A stretch of DNA of 64,000 nt, taken from positions 12,830,068 to 12,894,067 of the forward strand of contig OZ038472.1 in NCBI GenBank assembly GCA_964036295.1, in the 5' to 3' direction. The translations under genes and the position numbers were made by a program. The notes under the pieces are model-generated. The model searched no databases, was not told where the DNA came from, and saw only the letters and a program-made list of their open reading frames with translations. Source of the DNA: Plumapathes pennacea. Taxonomy: Eukaryota > Cnidaria > Anthozoa > Antipatharia > Myriopathidae. The first letter of the stretch is position 1. The number at the start of each line of letters is the position of its first letter. Of the stretch, positions 23,901 through 35,632 are shown one piece after another.

Positions 23901-24310
23901 GTTTCATTGGGCTTCTCCGCCACAAAGCGCTCCAAACTTTCCATGAAGTCGTTGTCATGAGTCATGTCGATGGCCAACCTCGCAACGTCGACGTCTTCAA
24001 ATGGCTTTGAAGATCTTTCGAAGACATCTGGACATTTTTGGGATGGCTGTGAGGGTCTCGTCGAGACATCAAGACAACAGTTGTTATTCTCGGTCGAGGT
24101 GTCCTCAGTCAAACCTTTGGGCTCTTGCAACGCTTCTAGACAATCTTTGTTTAAGGCCATGCTGGCGGAAAGGAACTCTTGCAAGAGGGATGTAATGTCG
24201 GGGTCAGACTTCCGTTTGATTGCATCTTTCAAAGAGGATTTCAATTCAGGCAGTCTTTCACGGACATCTACAGAAGAGATAGCCACGCCTTCGATGCTTG
24301 ACGACGCCAT
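17901..24310 (-). CDS. TRPC-like cation channel without ankyrin repeats (gene B)
   Basis: A complete seven-exon paralogue of gene A: 23375-24310, 22596-23019, 21899-22376, 20835-21033, 18728-18874, 18515-18565 and 17901-18077 (2412 nt, 803 aa). Exon sizes equal those of gene A, except for one extra codon in the S2-S3 exon (DCCAKKQC versus NCAKKQC) and a last exon seven codons shorter. The features are the same: a novel N-terminus, the linker VEYEELSADLQQLAADLVEE, KHPYYKFINH (here preceded by RVQ), the pore MENLFWLIMG, S6 INMLIAIMTKTFDTIH, the TRP box EWPFARTQMW, and a C-terminal coiled coil (LVFRYLKKKLQKSQ). The frame is open 23 codons upstream of ATG 24310, but gene A shows a stop there and conservation starts at MASSSIE. 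It lies directly upstream of gene A on the same strand. Intron 4 carries a 1.2-kb insertion absent from gene A. Confidence 0.85.
19102..20335. mobile_element. 1.2-kb insertion in gene B intron 4
   Basis: Flanking intron sequence is collinear with gene A (GACCTCGTAACTTTCACAG on the left and GCGCAAAAAATGTTGCGCAC on the right), but this block is absent from gene A. TAA is present at both junctions. It contains a (GGGAAGTA)n minisatellite at about 20228-20285 and no recognisable protein. The ends share only AGCTCGC in inverted orientation, so the element class is unknown. Confidence 0.65.
21247..21467. mobile_element. MITE in gene B intron 3 (same family as 4563-4788)
   Basis: The left end GAGTGCGTTCGATTGACCGT and the complement of the right end match, both containing CCGGAATAGGAATAG-type cores. 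TTA is found next to each end. Confidence 0.75.
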
Positions 24311-25726
24311 GATAGAAAGCTCTTCAAGGCGATAACAGAAGAAAAAATGCCCAACTTCGAAACTGCTCGTCACACTCAAGTTGCAGTAAGCAATTCAAAA
24401 TTCTTGGAATTGAGCGTCTGACGGTTTACGCAGAAAGATGAAAAGATAATCCTAATTTCAAAAGGTCAGATGAAGTTCGTGAAGTAACCCACATTCACGG
24501 CATAATCCACAATTAAGACTGTGTATATAAGGTCTGCCAATTCTTTAACAAAAGTTGCTTAGTTACAATATTCCAGAATACAAATTATTCATATTCATAT
24601 TTTTTGTGCCACAACATTTGATTTCATTATCAATTGCGTGACAGCTGCGCCAGGCAATGTCGCTTCATGTCACTTTGTGGACAAAGCTGCACTTCAATTA
24701 CGACAGTGACGTACATTCATGCAGTTTCCAGTGCACACCGAACTAACCAATGGCGGCCGTATAGCCCAACAGAAGTACAACGGTTTCAAATTGCGTGATC
24801 AAATCATTCTACCGTGAACGAAATACGAAAGTTGTTTAACACTTCCCGACATGCATGAACTCCTGTATATTAAAGCCAGACAACACGAGAATAATTTAGA
24901 GCGAATCAAAATCTTTCACGTTCAAGCCATTAGATTGAATACTGGCCGATGACGATATTTGGACCAATAGACACTGTGTTGATTGTGGATATTTAAATAT
25001 ATTAAAACAGTGTAAAAAGAAAGATTTCATTTTATTGCACGGAGACCAGGTCTCTACCTAGCTCTAGCGTTCACAGTTTGCGTAACAGCGTACAGCATTG
25101 TAAAGATCATTCACTCTGTAAAGCATTTCAAATTTGAGAAGAACGTATCAGACTTGTCAGAGATGTAAGTCTTCAAAACATCCTGACTCCCTCCTGGGGC
25201 CCTATCAGCCGATCAAACGTTCAATTTTCGTTTCTAATACGAAAAGCCCAGAGGGATCAGATACAACGGCCTCCAAACCTCCCCTACAGCCGTCCCTTTC
25301 CACCGGCTTTATCTCAGTTACTAAGACATTACATTTAACTCTATCTTACATCAACAAAAACAAATTTTCGGGCTCAAACGATAACTAAGATCCGTTAACA
25401 ATCCGATCAGGAGTGTTATATGAAAAAGAATACATGTATCTGGTTCATTCAGTCATGCCGTGCACTGAGTACATTCATCATGTACTCTAGATCAAATGTG
25501 AAACGTGGGGTGATACAGCACCTCTCGGAAAAAACCATTGGTCGGCAAAACAATACGTTAAACAACCAAAGAAGATCCATAACCCTAAAACTAATGGAGC
25601 TGCTATGCAGTTACACTGTACGTACACATGTAGGAAACCTATAAAAGATAGGCTTCCGAGTTCCTCGGTTTGGGGCTCAGACCAGCATTTGTTATGGAGA
25701 GCCTGTTTTACAGCAGATTACTTAAA

Positions 25727-28700
25727 TCACATAATGTCTGCTATGTGGTGGTACTCAAGCTTTAACAAGATATCATACAAACGTTTGACGGTACTGTTCG
25801 ATTTCACCTCCCAGTGTCTTAACACTTCATCAGCAGGATTTTTTTCTCGGGAGTCCAAATATCGCACTTGCGAAGGGTCAACATTTAGGTGTTCCGCCAA
25901 AAATTTCCAGCGGTCCCCATCTGGTTTAGAAATAAAAAATTAATAGAAGTAAACAGTATCTTCATACAACAGTTTACTGACGACAAAAAAAATCAACTAT
26001 TTCCTTTCTGTGGAATACTTGAACACAAGACCAATGGCCGACTTAAACCGCAAACATTTAGGTCTTAATTCTCGCAAGCTGGCCCGAAAACAATTATCTT
26101 GGGCGTTACACTTCTGGCGAATTTGATCGACAGGTCATGTTACAGCTTGTTTACAGGTCACAAACGGTCTACCGAAAAGTCAACACACCCAGCTGCACGG
26201 AAATACGTTATCAAATAAGAAGACTCGTGCATTTGGGTGTGTTGACCCTTCGGTAGACCGTTTGTGACCTGCAAACAAAATATTATACGACCTGTCAATC
26301 AAACTCGCCAAAAGTGTAACTACTTGCGCCTAATGTTTATTTGTGCTGCACAGTTGTTAGTTGTTTACTTACCACATAACTCCATAGTAAGCCTTCGTCT
26401 GACACCATAGGGGATGTCTCGCACGTTCATTGACTCGTAAAGCAAAGGACCTGAGTGACGCAGTCGATAAGTGAAGACCATAAGCGGATGGAATATCCGT
26501 TACCAACATGAATTTGTCAAAAAGTTATTCTTAGGTATGCTGAAGACGCCAGCATGGCAAGCTTTGCAACGAAATACAACGAAACTTTCTTGTGTATTTC
26601 TAAATATTGTGGTAAAAAAAATAAAAAAATAAAAAAAGGAGAGAAAAAAATTACCACAATTCACTAGTTTCTCGTTCTCTGATTGGTCGATTAACCGTGG
26701 TAAATAAAAGTCCAGACAACGATGTGACGCCAGCACGGCACGCTTTGCAACGAAATACAACGAAACTTTCTTGTGTATTTCTAAATATTGTGGTAAAAAA
26801 CTAATTACCACTGGTTTGCCGTGGTGTGGACTCTTATTTCGGCGAAGCACCTCGTGAGTCCACAACATTTTCACCATGTGATGACGTAAATCGTGTTAAA
26901 TAACAATCAGCACCACGGCAAACCAGTGGAAATTTTTTGAGCATGTCACTAAATTCCATACCTGTTGTTCCTTCAGGCAGAATCTTTCTCATCTCTTCAA
27001 CAACATCCTTTTGATTGTTAGACTTCAGAAGTCGCGAAAGCTCCCGAATGCGGAGATTTTCACCATGGAGCAGAAGTTCCCGCGCGGAACCCTTCCCCTC
27101 GCATCCAAGTTTCTTTTGTAGTTCGGCAATGAACGCTCCAGAGCCTCCGTCTCGCTCCAGACCCGCATCAATCTTCGTGGCAATGTTCAACCTTTTCTGT
27201 GGTTCCAAATCCCCGAGGAACTGAGGTATAGTTGAGTCAGAGACAACTGAAAATAAAACAATATTAGCCAAAAATATTGTAAAAAGAAAGTTTTCGACGA
27301 CAATTGATGTTGGTCTTGGATAATCGCAACTTTTTTTCCAATCAATTTACTGTATAGGGGAATGGGTACGCTAATGAGTCGATCGACTTTGTAAGAGAAC
27401 GAACAATATGTCAGGTTGGTTGGTGAATGAAAAACTGAATGGGTGGTGATCGAAGTCGAAAGTGTCCATAGAGGCTGCTTTTACTGAAAACCGATATCAT
27501 GCATTGCACTACGTGTAATAACGAAAGTATGAGTTACAACAACTCTATTTTAGACTTCAAGGTACACATGTAAGTTTTGGACAAATACAGGTGTATTGTA
27601 TAGTGGTGATAAGTGGTCAGATCTGACGCAAAGGTGGAGTTTGTGATCTTTATTACAGACAACAAGCGCAGGTGTTGTACAGACTTGATGTGCGTTACTA
27701 TTAAGAAACACTACGGTAGGTTAATTTTGTATATTCATCCAGGCATATATTAACATGAAATTGAAATTATAAATTACATTTTTTTTTTTTTTTACATAAT
27801 AAACTGCGTTATTAGTACGTTAGTTTGTTATTGTCGTGTGAACAAGAGGTTAAATTGAAAATAAACATGCACTGGAAACACCACTATCTTTAGTCAGAGG
27901 TCTTATTTATTGTTTCAAGACTAAAACTGTAACAAATGCTGTAATCTGACATGCGGTGATTGCAGCGAGAATCGTTCACAAAGCCTGGTCTTCACTAGCG
28001 CATAAGCATAAGCATAAGCATAAGCATAAGCATAAGAATAAGAGAGCGACAGTGGCGACATAAGCATAAACATAGGAACGGACGTGTTTGATCCTTAAGC
28101 CACGGTTAAAGGCTGTATAAACCGATGCCAACCATGTTCTAACAATACAATTTAACCTTTGCCTTATGCAAGTTTGCGGAGTCCGTCTAAACTTCATTTT
28201 AACAATAAGTTACGCTTTATTTTAAAAATCGGCCGTTGTCTGTTTCAGAAGGAAGCCAAACTGCGCGATTGCATTAAAATGAACATTTCGCTCTTGGCCT
28301 CGTTTCAAAACAGAAACAATAGGCGTCAGGCATGGCCTATTCAAAGGACAAACAGCTGATAAAACGTGGTTGTAGTCTGAGTATAAGAAGGAAACTGCAA
28401 TTAAATTAACACACACTTTAAATTTGGGCAATTAGCTTGAAATTTGGCATCAAGTCTTGATGTCGAAGGTCTACCTGCACGAGGCATGTTTGGGTAAACA
28501 GTGACCGATATGATAGTGTGACGTGACATGGCATGGTGAAAATTGATATTACAATGAGGGAATGAAATTTCCACACTTGTCGTTCAATATTGTGTGTATT
28601 TTTCGTTGTTCCTCAATACAACTTTGGATAACTGATATATCTCTTTGACTTGCTATCAAAATCGAATGCGTAGAATACCGGTGTCGAGTGACAAAAAATC

Positions 28701-29047
28701 CACCTCAGCTAACTTACTAAATGTTCTTCATTCGCGACATTCAAACCACTTGGGTCATTTGGAAGATCATTCTTCATCAGAAAACATATACAGTGTACAG
28801 ATTTCATGGATATATCGCACGCCATGTATAAAAACCTTCTAAGAAATGATTTGTTAAAAGATACTAAGACATTGTCAAACTTGCCTCTAAGCTCTACGAT
28901 TTCATTTTTTGTCTCTTTCACCTCTGACTCCAAGATTTCTATTCGCATATCATTATCCGCAGAACGCAAGCCGGTTCCTCGAGCCTCCTGGAGATCCACT
29001 TGATCCAAGTTTGCGGCCAATTGTTCCACAGATGGGAGCTTTTTAGG
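25727..29047 (-). CDS. Coiled-coil, death-fold and death-domain protein (unit B), 5' end not found
   Basis: Exons 28885-29047, 26962-27246, 26373-26450 and 25727-25920 join in phase (720 nt, 239 codons plus TGA 25727-25729). The first exon encodes a charged helix likely to coil (IEILESEVKETKNEIVELR). The second encodes about 95 residues of a helical domain (FLGDLEPQKRL... RELSRLLKSNNQKDVVEEM), possibly DED-like. The last two give YGVRRRL, then the death domain (GDRWKFLAEHL... LRHWEVKSNSTVKRLYDILL). Death-fold domains make homotypic contacts in apoptotic and innate-immune complexes. The donor at 28885 is the rarer GC type (AGAG|GCAAGT). No start codon is found for this model. The chain may continue upstream, even into the CARD gene, but that gene's last identified exon ends in phase 1 and this one begins in phase 0, so at least one more exon would be needed. 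Confidence 0.7.
26105..26320. mobile_element. Inverted-repeat element shared by both units (copy B)
   Basis: Orthologous to 14777-14992 and almost identical, lying in the last intron of the unit B death-domain gene. Its presence in both units dates it before the duplication. Confidence 0.75.
26544..26801. repeat. 77-bp direct repeat specific to unit B
   Basis: GACGCCAGCAYGGCAMGCTT and the following about 60 bp occur at about 26544-26620 and again at about 26725-26801, with A-rich sequence between them. Unit A has a single copy near 15405-15480. Confidence 0.75.
27247..28884. other. Intron of the unit B death-domain gene
   Basis: No exon is recognised inside. It contains poly-T (27780-27795), a (CATAAG)n array at about 28001-28045, and otherwise unique A+T-rich sequence. 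Confidence 0.5.
28001..28045. repeat. (CATAAG)n microsatellite
   Basis: Seven near-perfect hexamer repeats, with degenerate copies following to about 28075. Confidence 0.95.
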
Positions 29048-30539
29048 CTCATCGGGTAAGACAAAAAATGAAAATAAAATAAAATAAAATAATAAAATAA
29101 TAAAATAAAAAATGAAGAAAATGAGAAAAGAAAAGACAAAGAGAAAGAGAAAAAAGAAAAAAATTTGGGCGAATAAGCCGCGGTCTTTGCTTCTGTCAAC
29201 GGATTCTTCGCCGTTGACCCAGGTCTGGCTGTTGTGCCTTTTTTGCGCCAGCATTGTTCGTCGTGCGCTTTATGGTCAGTTCCGGGAATCTGCTACGGTG
29301 TTCACGGAAGTTCTGAATCCAATGGAAGCTTCCTGGTCGATGTGCTTGAGTCAATTCCGTCGATGTCTATAACCTTCCAGGCAATGGGTCTTCAAATTCA
29401 GAGACTGATAAAAGCCAATCTATTGTATGCAACTGTTTGTAAAGGAGCTTTCGCTCGTCTTTCTAACTTAGAAACAACATGAGCGCGTCTTCAGTTGTCA
29501 CACCCAAAGCAACGCACCAATCGCTGAATCAAGGTCAAGCCCTTCGATTTAGCGGACGAAGAGAAAATGACTGTGAGAGATGTATAGTAGCGTGTTTGAA
29601 TGTTCGTAAGCTAAAACATGAACCATACAATATAGACTGTCGTAAATATTTTACGAAAGTCTGGCTTATCTTTATGCCGCAGAATTTCCGCGTCTTGGAC
29701 GTGCAGTCTTCCTTTGGGATTTGTCCGGCCTCGAAGCTTGGAGCATCAACTGAATTTTTAGTGTGAAAGTTGCGCGTCTTATGTCATGTATCCTAATGCC
29801 ACATTTTCATTGGACGATGGTAGTGCATGATAACCACTCAGAAAGCAGCATGGCTAATCGAACAAAGAATTCGCAGCATTTCCGTGGTATGGGGAACAAC
29901 AAGACACCACAAGACGTCACGCGGTGAAATTTTGCCAACGGTTTCACAAAATATCTTGAAAAAGTCACCAGCAAACACGCGTGTTTCGTATATTCTTGAA
30001 GACCCTTAAAGTTGTATGCAGTGGAGGAAAACACAACTACATGTATATTGGATACATGTCGACAAATTCTAAGAGGAAGTCGCTCAAATGCAGATAGAGT
30101 AAAAAAGTGTAACGTATGCTCTTCAGCTGGAGGTATCATAAATTATGGTGCTCTTTATATATATAAAGCCTCTCGAGATATTGAATTATTTGTTGTTCTC
30201 GCACAGGTAACAGTCAGTCTAGCAAAAATAGGACGTGATGGGTAGAAGAGTGACTTGTATAAAATAAACTATATAATGATGGTTATATAGTGCATTTTAA
30301 TCTATGCAGTATTTCAATAAGGCTTGTGTAATATTCCTGGTATTATTGCACATACTATAGGTAAAAAATATAACATAGATGTATAAACTGAACATGGTGC
30401 TTTTCCCTTCTCAGTATTTTATGTTTAATTCTATTCAGTGCATGTGCATTTTATCTACAGTATGTGTTTGCAATTTTGTGGCTGTTCAATGGCTGTTTTT
30501 CAAAGGCTGTTTTAAATGGAAAACGCCCCTGAAGGGGAT
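29048..30539. other. Unassigned stretch between death-fold genes
   Basis: No gene is recognised with confidence. An open plus-strand frame of about 100 codons (29177-29482, ending FARLSNLETT) has no family I recognise and no clear splice context. The 3' exon or exons of the CARD-DD gene should lie on the minus strand here or further downstream, but none was identified. Confidence 0.4.

Positions 30540-30573
<34 letters not shown>
30540..30573. repeat. Poly-G run (34 bp)
   Basis: An uninterrupted G tract 12 bp before the left boundary of the 1343-bp tandem duplication. It may mark a rearrangement or an assembly-prone site. Confidence 0.95.
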
Positions 30574-30574
<1 letters not shown>

Positions 30575-30584
30575 GGGTGCATAC

Positions 30585-33270
30585 TCATCATAGTTTTTGG
30601 GTGGGAGTGTGCCACCTGGTCTTGAAAACCCATACCCTATTTATACAAAAATTTCTGATTTTCTATACCCCATTTCAGACCTGACTCCAAAATGCATATC
30701 CTATTTCAGATCTAACCTCAAAATGTGTACCCTATTTCAGAGATTTTTTTTTTCTGTTCCAACAATTTCCACCTGGTGTTTTCTTCCATTTGCCTGCAAT
30801 GTTTGCGGCAACACATTTCTGTTAAAATCGTATCTTATCCCAGACCAAAAAGCCAAAATCAATACCCTATTTCAAACTAAAAATGCTTGAAAACGATACC
30901 CTTTGGGGCAACACATATCTTTATGGTTTATTTATGGGGTACCCCTTGGGAAAACGCCTCAGACGTGAAAGGGTTAAAGTGGGCAATTCCCCCACTGTTT
31001 TATCAAACTGGTCCCAAAATTGTACACACATCGGCCCACATAATACAGAACACTGTCTTGGTTGGAAAAGTAAATAGAAAATCCAAATCTCACCTCTACA
31101 TCCTAGACCTGCCATCTTACTTGTCACATTCTCTACTCCTCTGTCAACATCATCCAGATGCAGTCCCAGGTCTTTCTCCAGTTGTAGGTAACAGTCCCCT
31201 CTGCCAGCTTTCTTGGTTGCATCCAACAACTTTTGCAGTGTGGCCTCGTGTGCTGAAATCTGACACCAAGACTTAATGACGAGCGACGTTGGACTGCTGT
31301 CCTGTGACTCAATGGCACTTTCTTTACCCTGTGGGAGGTTTAACTCTTTGTATAGCCTGTATGAAATAAAGTAAATATTAACACTTAACTATGATACTAT
31401 GTATGTTCTGATTGGCTAAAAGAATAATTTTTTTAAATTAAGTACAAAGACACGGTTTTGTGAAACACATTTAGTTATTTTATAAAATCAATAAATGTGA
31501 TACGTGTTTCAATGTCTGTGTAACTTGGGATACTGAGACACTCAAAAAAGTTCAAAATCACTTGCCAAAGTGGCTCATGACAGTCACAGGGACATGTCAT
31601 CTTGTTTGACAGGACCTATATCACTTACGTCCTCCAGCCATGCCCAAAAAGATCCTCTTTATCCATGCCGTTATGGAAGTTCGTCATAGCCTCAGGATAA
31701 TTCTGTACAACCTCCTGAAGCAAAGTGCTTGCTGATAAAGTTTCATTGTGTTGTATTGGATAACGTAATTCAAATTCACTGTTTGTCGATGCCCTGTCAT
31801 TTGTTCCTGACCCACCTATACAAAACAATGAAGAAAAATTGTTATACCATGATACAAACATACATGGTACAAACTACAAAAATACAGTGGAACTTCCCGT
31901 AAGAGACCACTCTTTGTTTAAATTATACTCATCATAGTTTTGGGTGGGAGTGTGCCACCTGGTCTTGAAAACCCATACCCTATTTATACAAAAATTTCTG
32001 ATTTTCTATACCCCATTTCAGACCTGACTCCAAAATGCATATCCTATTTCAGATCTAACCTCAAAATGTGTACCCTATTTCAGAGATTTTTTTTTTCTGT
32101 TCCAACAATTTCCACCTGGTGTTTTCTTCCATTTGCCTGCAATGTTTGCGGCAACACATTTCTGTTAAAATCGTATCTTATCCCAGACCAAAAAGCCAAA
32201 ATCAATACCCTATTTCAAACTAAAAATGCTTGAAAACGATACCCTTTGGGGCAACACATATCTTTATGGTTTATTTATGGGGTACCCCTTGGGAAAACGC
32301 CTCAGACGTGAAAGGGTTAAAGTGGGCAATTCCCCCACTGTTTTATCAAACTGGTCCCAAAATTGTACACACATCGGCCCACATAATACAGAACACTGTC
32401 TTGGTTGGAAAAGTAAATAGAAAATCCAAATCTCACCTCTACATCCTAGACCTGCCATCTTACTTGTCACATTCTCTACTCCTCTGTCAACATCATCCAG
32501 ATGCAGTCCCAGGTCTTTCTCCAGTTGTAGGTAACAGTCCCCTCTGCCAGCTTTCTTGGTTGCATCCAACAACTTTTGCAGTGTGGCCTCGTGTGCTGAA
32601 ATCTGACACCAAGACTTAATGACGAGCGACGTTGGACTGCCGTCCTGTGACTCAATGGCACTTTCTTTACCCTGTGGGAGGTTTAACTCTTTGTATAGCC
32701 TGTATGAAATAAAGTAAATATTAACACTTAACTATGATACTATGTATGTTCTGATTGGCTAAAAGAATAATTTTTTTAAATTAAGTACAAAGACACGGTT
32801 TTGTGAAACACATTTAGTTATTTTATAAAATCAATAAATGTGATACGTGTTTCAATGTCTGTGTAACTTGGGATACTGAGACACTCAAAAAAGTTCAAAA
32901 TCACTTGCCAAAGTGGCTCATGACAGTCACAGGGACATGTCATCTTGTTTGACAGGACCTATATCACTTACGTCCTCCAGCCATGCCCAAAAAGATCCTC
33001 TTTATCCATGCCGCTATGGAAGTTCGTCATAGCCTCAGGATAATTCTGTACAACCTCCTGAAGCAAAGTGCTTGCTGATAAAGTTTCATTGTGTTGTATT
33101 GGATAACGTAATTCAAATTCACTGTTTGTCGATGCCCTGTCATTTGTTCCTGACCCACCTATACAAAACAATGAAGAAAAATTGTTATACCATGATACAA
33201 ACATACATGGTACAAACTACAAAAATACAGTGGAACTTCCCGTAAGAGACCACTCTTTGTTTAAATTTAA
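30585..33270. repeat. 1343-bp tandem duplication containing two death-domain exons
   Basis: Copy 1 is about 30585-31927 and copy 2 about 31928-33270, in direct orientation. Only a handful of differences were seen (for example GACTGCTGTCC versus GACTGCCGTCC and CCGTTATGG versus CCGCTATGG). Each copy carries one pair of death-domain exons and a repeat-derived intron segment with the motif ACCCTATTTCAGA. Such similarity means either a recent event or an assembly duplicate. Confidence 0.9.
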
Positions 33271-35166
33271 GTGGTCGCTTACAGGAATTTCTCACCATAG
33301 GAGGTCTATGTGATATCCAGTTTTGAGCCAAAACCAGTTTCAAATACTGAAACAGCTTTTTGACTAAATAACAACATAAGAAATCAACCCTACGTCTTGT
33401 TGCGCTTCTTGTACATTCGGTTACATTAGTGGTTTTGGTTTTCAACAGTTATCAAAAATCATGCTATAGGAATGGAGCAAACCTGATTGCCAAGGCTTCA
33501 TCCCAGCATCTTTTATGAGAGGATTTGCAAACTCTGGCTGAATCTGTTCCAGTACTCGGACAAAACTTTCAAATGCTGTGGGTCCCTTCCTTGGCAAGAC
33601 ATCTAACAGGAGTTTATTAACTTTTTCTGATGTACTTTCCATCTCCGATATTTGACCTCTTTCCTCCTCATCAAGACAAAAACTCAGAAGCGGCAGAATT
33701 TTGTCCAAGTTCATGCTACGTAGTAAAGAAGTGTTTTCTTTGAGAATCCTCCTGTGATCTTCAGACATTCCATGATGATCTGGTCAAAATGAAAGACATG
33801 CAGATGATAAAATAAAGCCTCCACCTTCCCACGACAGCCAGCTCTATGAAATGACCACAAAATTTTGTCTCAACCGCCAGTCCCCACAATGGCCACCTTT
33901 ATAGTACAGCAGCATCCAACACTATATTCTCCCAAATTTAAAAATGCACTTAAAATATCCTCTATACAACAGCCACTCAGCAAATCATTAACTAAATTTT
34001 TTGCCAGTTACATGTACTGAACTTGGTTTGTGGTTCAGGTTTCTATTAAATATTAACTGTAAATTAATATTGGTATATAGAAAACATTTAAAATGCCCTG
34101 AAATTTGAATGAAAGTCAGTCCAACTTCTCCACAACAGCCACACCTCTGCACAAGGACCACAAAATTTGTCCCAACAGAGGCCGTTGTGTTAAATTCGAC
34201 TGTATACACAAACCTGTATGAGTCCGGGTTTTGTCACCAATTCAATTTGAGTATGCACTTTTCACCTCAAAAGGTAATCACTCCTCAGAAGTCAACATCA
34301 GGAATTATACATATCAGTTGACTTGAGCTTTTAAGATTTCTTTGCATAAATTATGTTCTTTTGTTTGAGCAATAAGGATTGCTGCTTTGGCATTTTGTTA
34401 AGTAAATGTGCAGTAATTTGAGTACAAGAAGTTACATTTGCCTGTCATCAATAATATTATTTTGTACATCCAAAAATCTACTCCATCATGCATACGTGGG
34501 GTAGTGATTAGTTACAAAAAAGTATAAGCAAGCCACTTTAGTTCGACAAGGTTTTGCTGTGGACTGCAGGCTTCACAGATACACTCCACTGGCTAAAAAT
34601 ATCCATGTTTGAGGGCATGGTTACACTCAGGGGATCCAGTACTGTATATACTAACTTTATAGGCAATAATGAACCACTATATACTTAAGGTATTCTTTTT
34701 TTCCAGAAATGTAAAATTGTGGATATTGTAAACTATGATTGTATGATCATGAAACAAAATGATACTTAGCTGTGCCAATCGATCTCGATTTATTGTATAC
34801 AACCGTTTGTGCACTAATTGTACAGACATATTTTCCTATTTACAAACTATTGGACTTACGGCTTGGTTCTTCGGCAAGCTGTAGCCCTGATTCTTCTAAC
34901 AAAAGATCTCCCAGATGCTTCTGCTTGGTCATCAGAGCGCGAACGAAACGTTCGAACGCTTTGGGTCCCTTCCTTGGAAGCAAATCCAACAACTTCTCTG
35001 CTTTCTCAGAACGCGTTGGACACACCTTTACTTCGTCCCTGTCGTCATTGTCTAGGATCTCACCTAACAGGTTTAAGATCCTCAAGGGTTCAAGATCTTT
35101 AACAAGCGTCACACGGTGCTTTTGTAGCAATTTTCGATGCTCTTCCTTCATTCCCACGTCCGCCAT
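31094..35166 (-). CDS. CARD-CARD-DD-DD death-fold protein, 3' end not found
   Basis: Exons 34860-35166 (ATG 35166), 33483-33779, 32972-33158, 32437-32699, 31629-31815 and 31094-31356 give 1504 nt, about 501 codons, in one frame. Exon 1 encodes a CARD (MKEEHRKLLQKHRVTLVKDL to DLLPRKGPKAFERFVRAL), and exon 2 a second CARD (EDHRRILKENTSLLRSMNLD to LLDVLPRKGPTAFESFVRVL). Exons 3-4 and 5-6 each encode a linker plus a death domain (FGHGWRTLYKELNL... IKSWCQISAHEATLQKLLDA). CARD and DD modules make homotypic contacts in caspase, NF-kB and inflammasome-type complexes. Each DD exon pair is phase 1-1 and 450 nt, so it repeats in frame. The last exon ends in phase 1 and its partner is unknown. Exon 2 could also be a first exon, since it has its own ATG at 33768. 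Confidence 0.75.
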
Positions 35167-35435
35167 CTTGGCGGACTCGAAACCCCAAAGGACAGAGGGA
35201 AGCGAATTCCCACGTAAGGATGGTTACCCCCTCCCGCAGTCTGATTATATTATGTCAGCGGTCGCCCCACTGTATTAATAACTAACCAAACGTGAAGCAG
35301 CGGTAGTTTTCGCGTTGTTATGGTTTCTTTCTAGTTGCCGTTTTCTGTGTTCATGTTAGGTAGCATCGCTCCAAAATGTAAATAAAAAAAGGATGATTTG
35401 TGAATGACTCGTTACCAGCTTCCCCCAGAGGTTCA

Positions 35436-35632
35436 CACCCCTCGGGGGAATGGGGACCAGCAACCTTAAGCCCCTTGGGGGAATGGGGACCAGCAACCCT
35501 CAGACCCTTGGGGGAATGGGGACCAGCAACCTCTGGCTCCTTAGGAGAATGGGGACCAGCAACCTGAGACCTTTGGGGGAATGGGGACCAGCAACTTCAG
35601 ACCCTTGGGGGAATGGGGACCAGCACCTCAGA
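35436..35632. repeat. 32-33-bp minisatellite, six units, copy 1
   Basis: The unit core AATGGGGACCAGCA followed by a variable ACCTYAGACCCTTGGGGG segment. It lies between the CARD first exon and the divergent ORF. Confidence 0.95.

Noticed and set aside
28001-28045. Regularly spaced short repeats that could suggest a CRISPR-like array
   Set aside because: These are simple hexamer repeats without spacers, in a eukaryotic sequence.
28709-29254. 181-codon minus-strand ORF with a long Phe/Leu-rich stretch
   Set aside because: The hydrophobic run is translation of an A-rich intron tract; only 28885-29047 is accepted as an exon.
29177-29482. About 100-codon plus-strand open frame (VPFLRQHCSSCALWSV...)
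   Set aside because: The composition looks protein-like, but I recognise no family and see no clear exon borders; too weak to call a gene.
33483-33768. Treating the second CARD exon as the start of a separate gene (ATG 33768)
   Set aside because: An acceptor at 33780 and exact phase match with the upstream CARD exon favour an internal exon, though alternative-start use cannot be excluded.
34772-35278. 168-codon plus-strand ORF, repeated at 37317
   Set aside because: It is the antisense shadow of the CARD exon on the minus strand and has no family features of its own.
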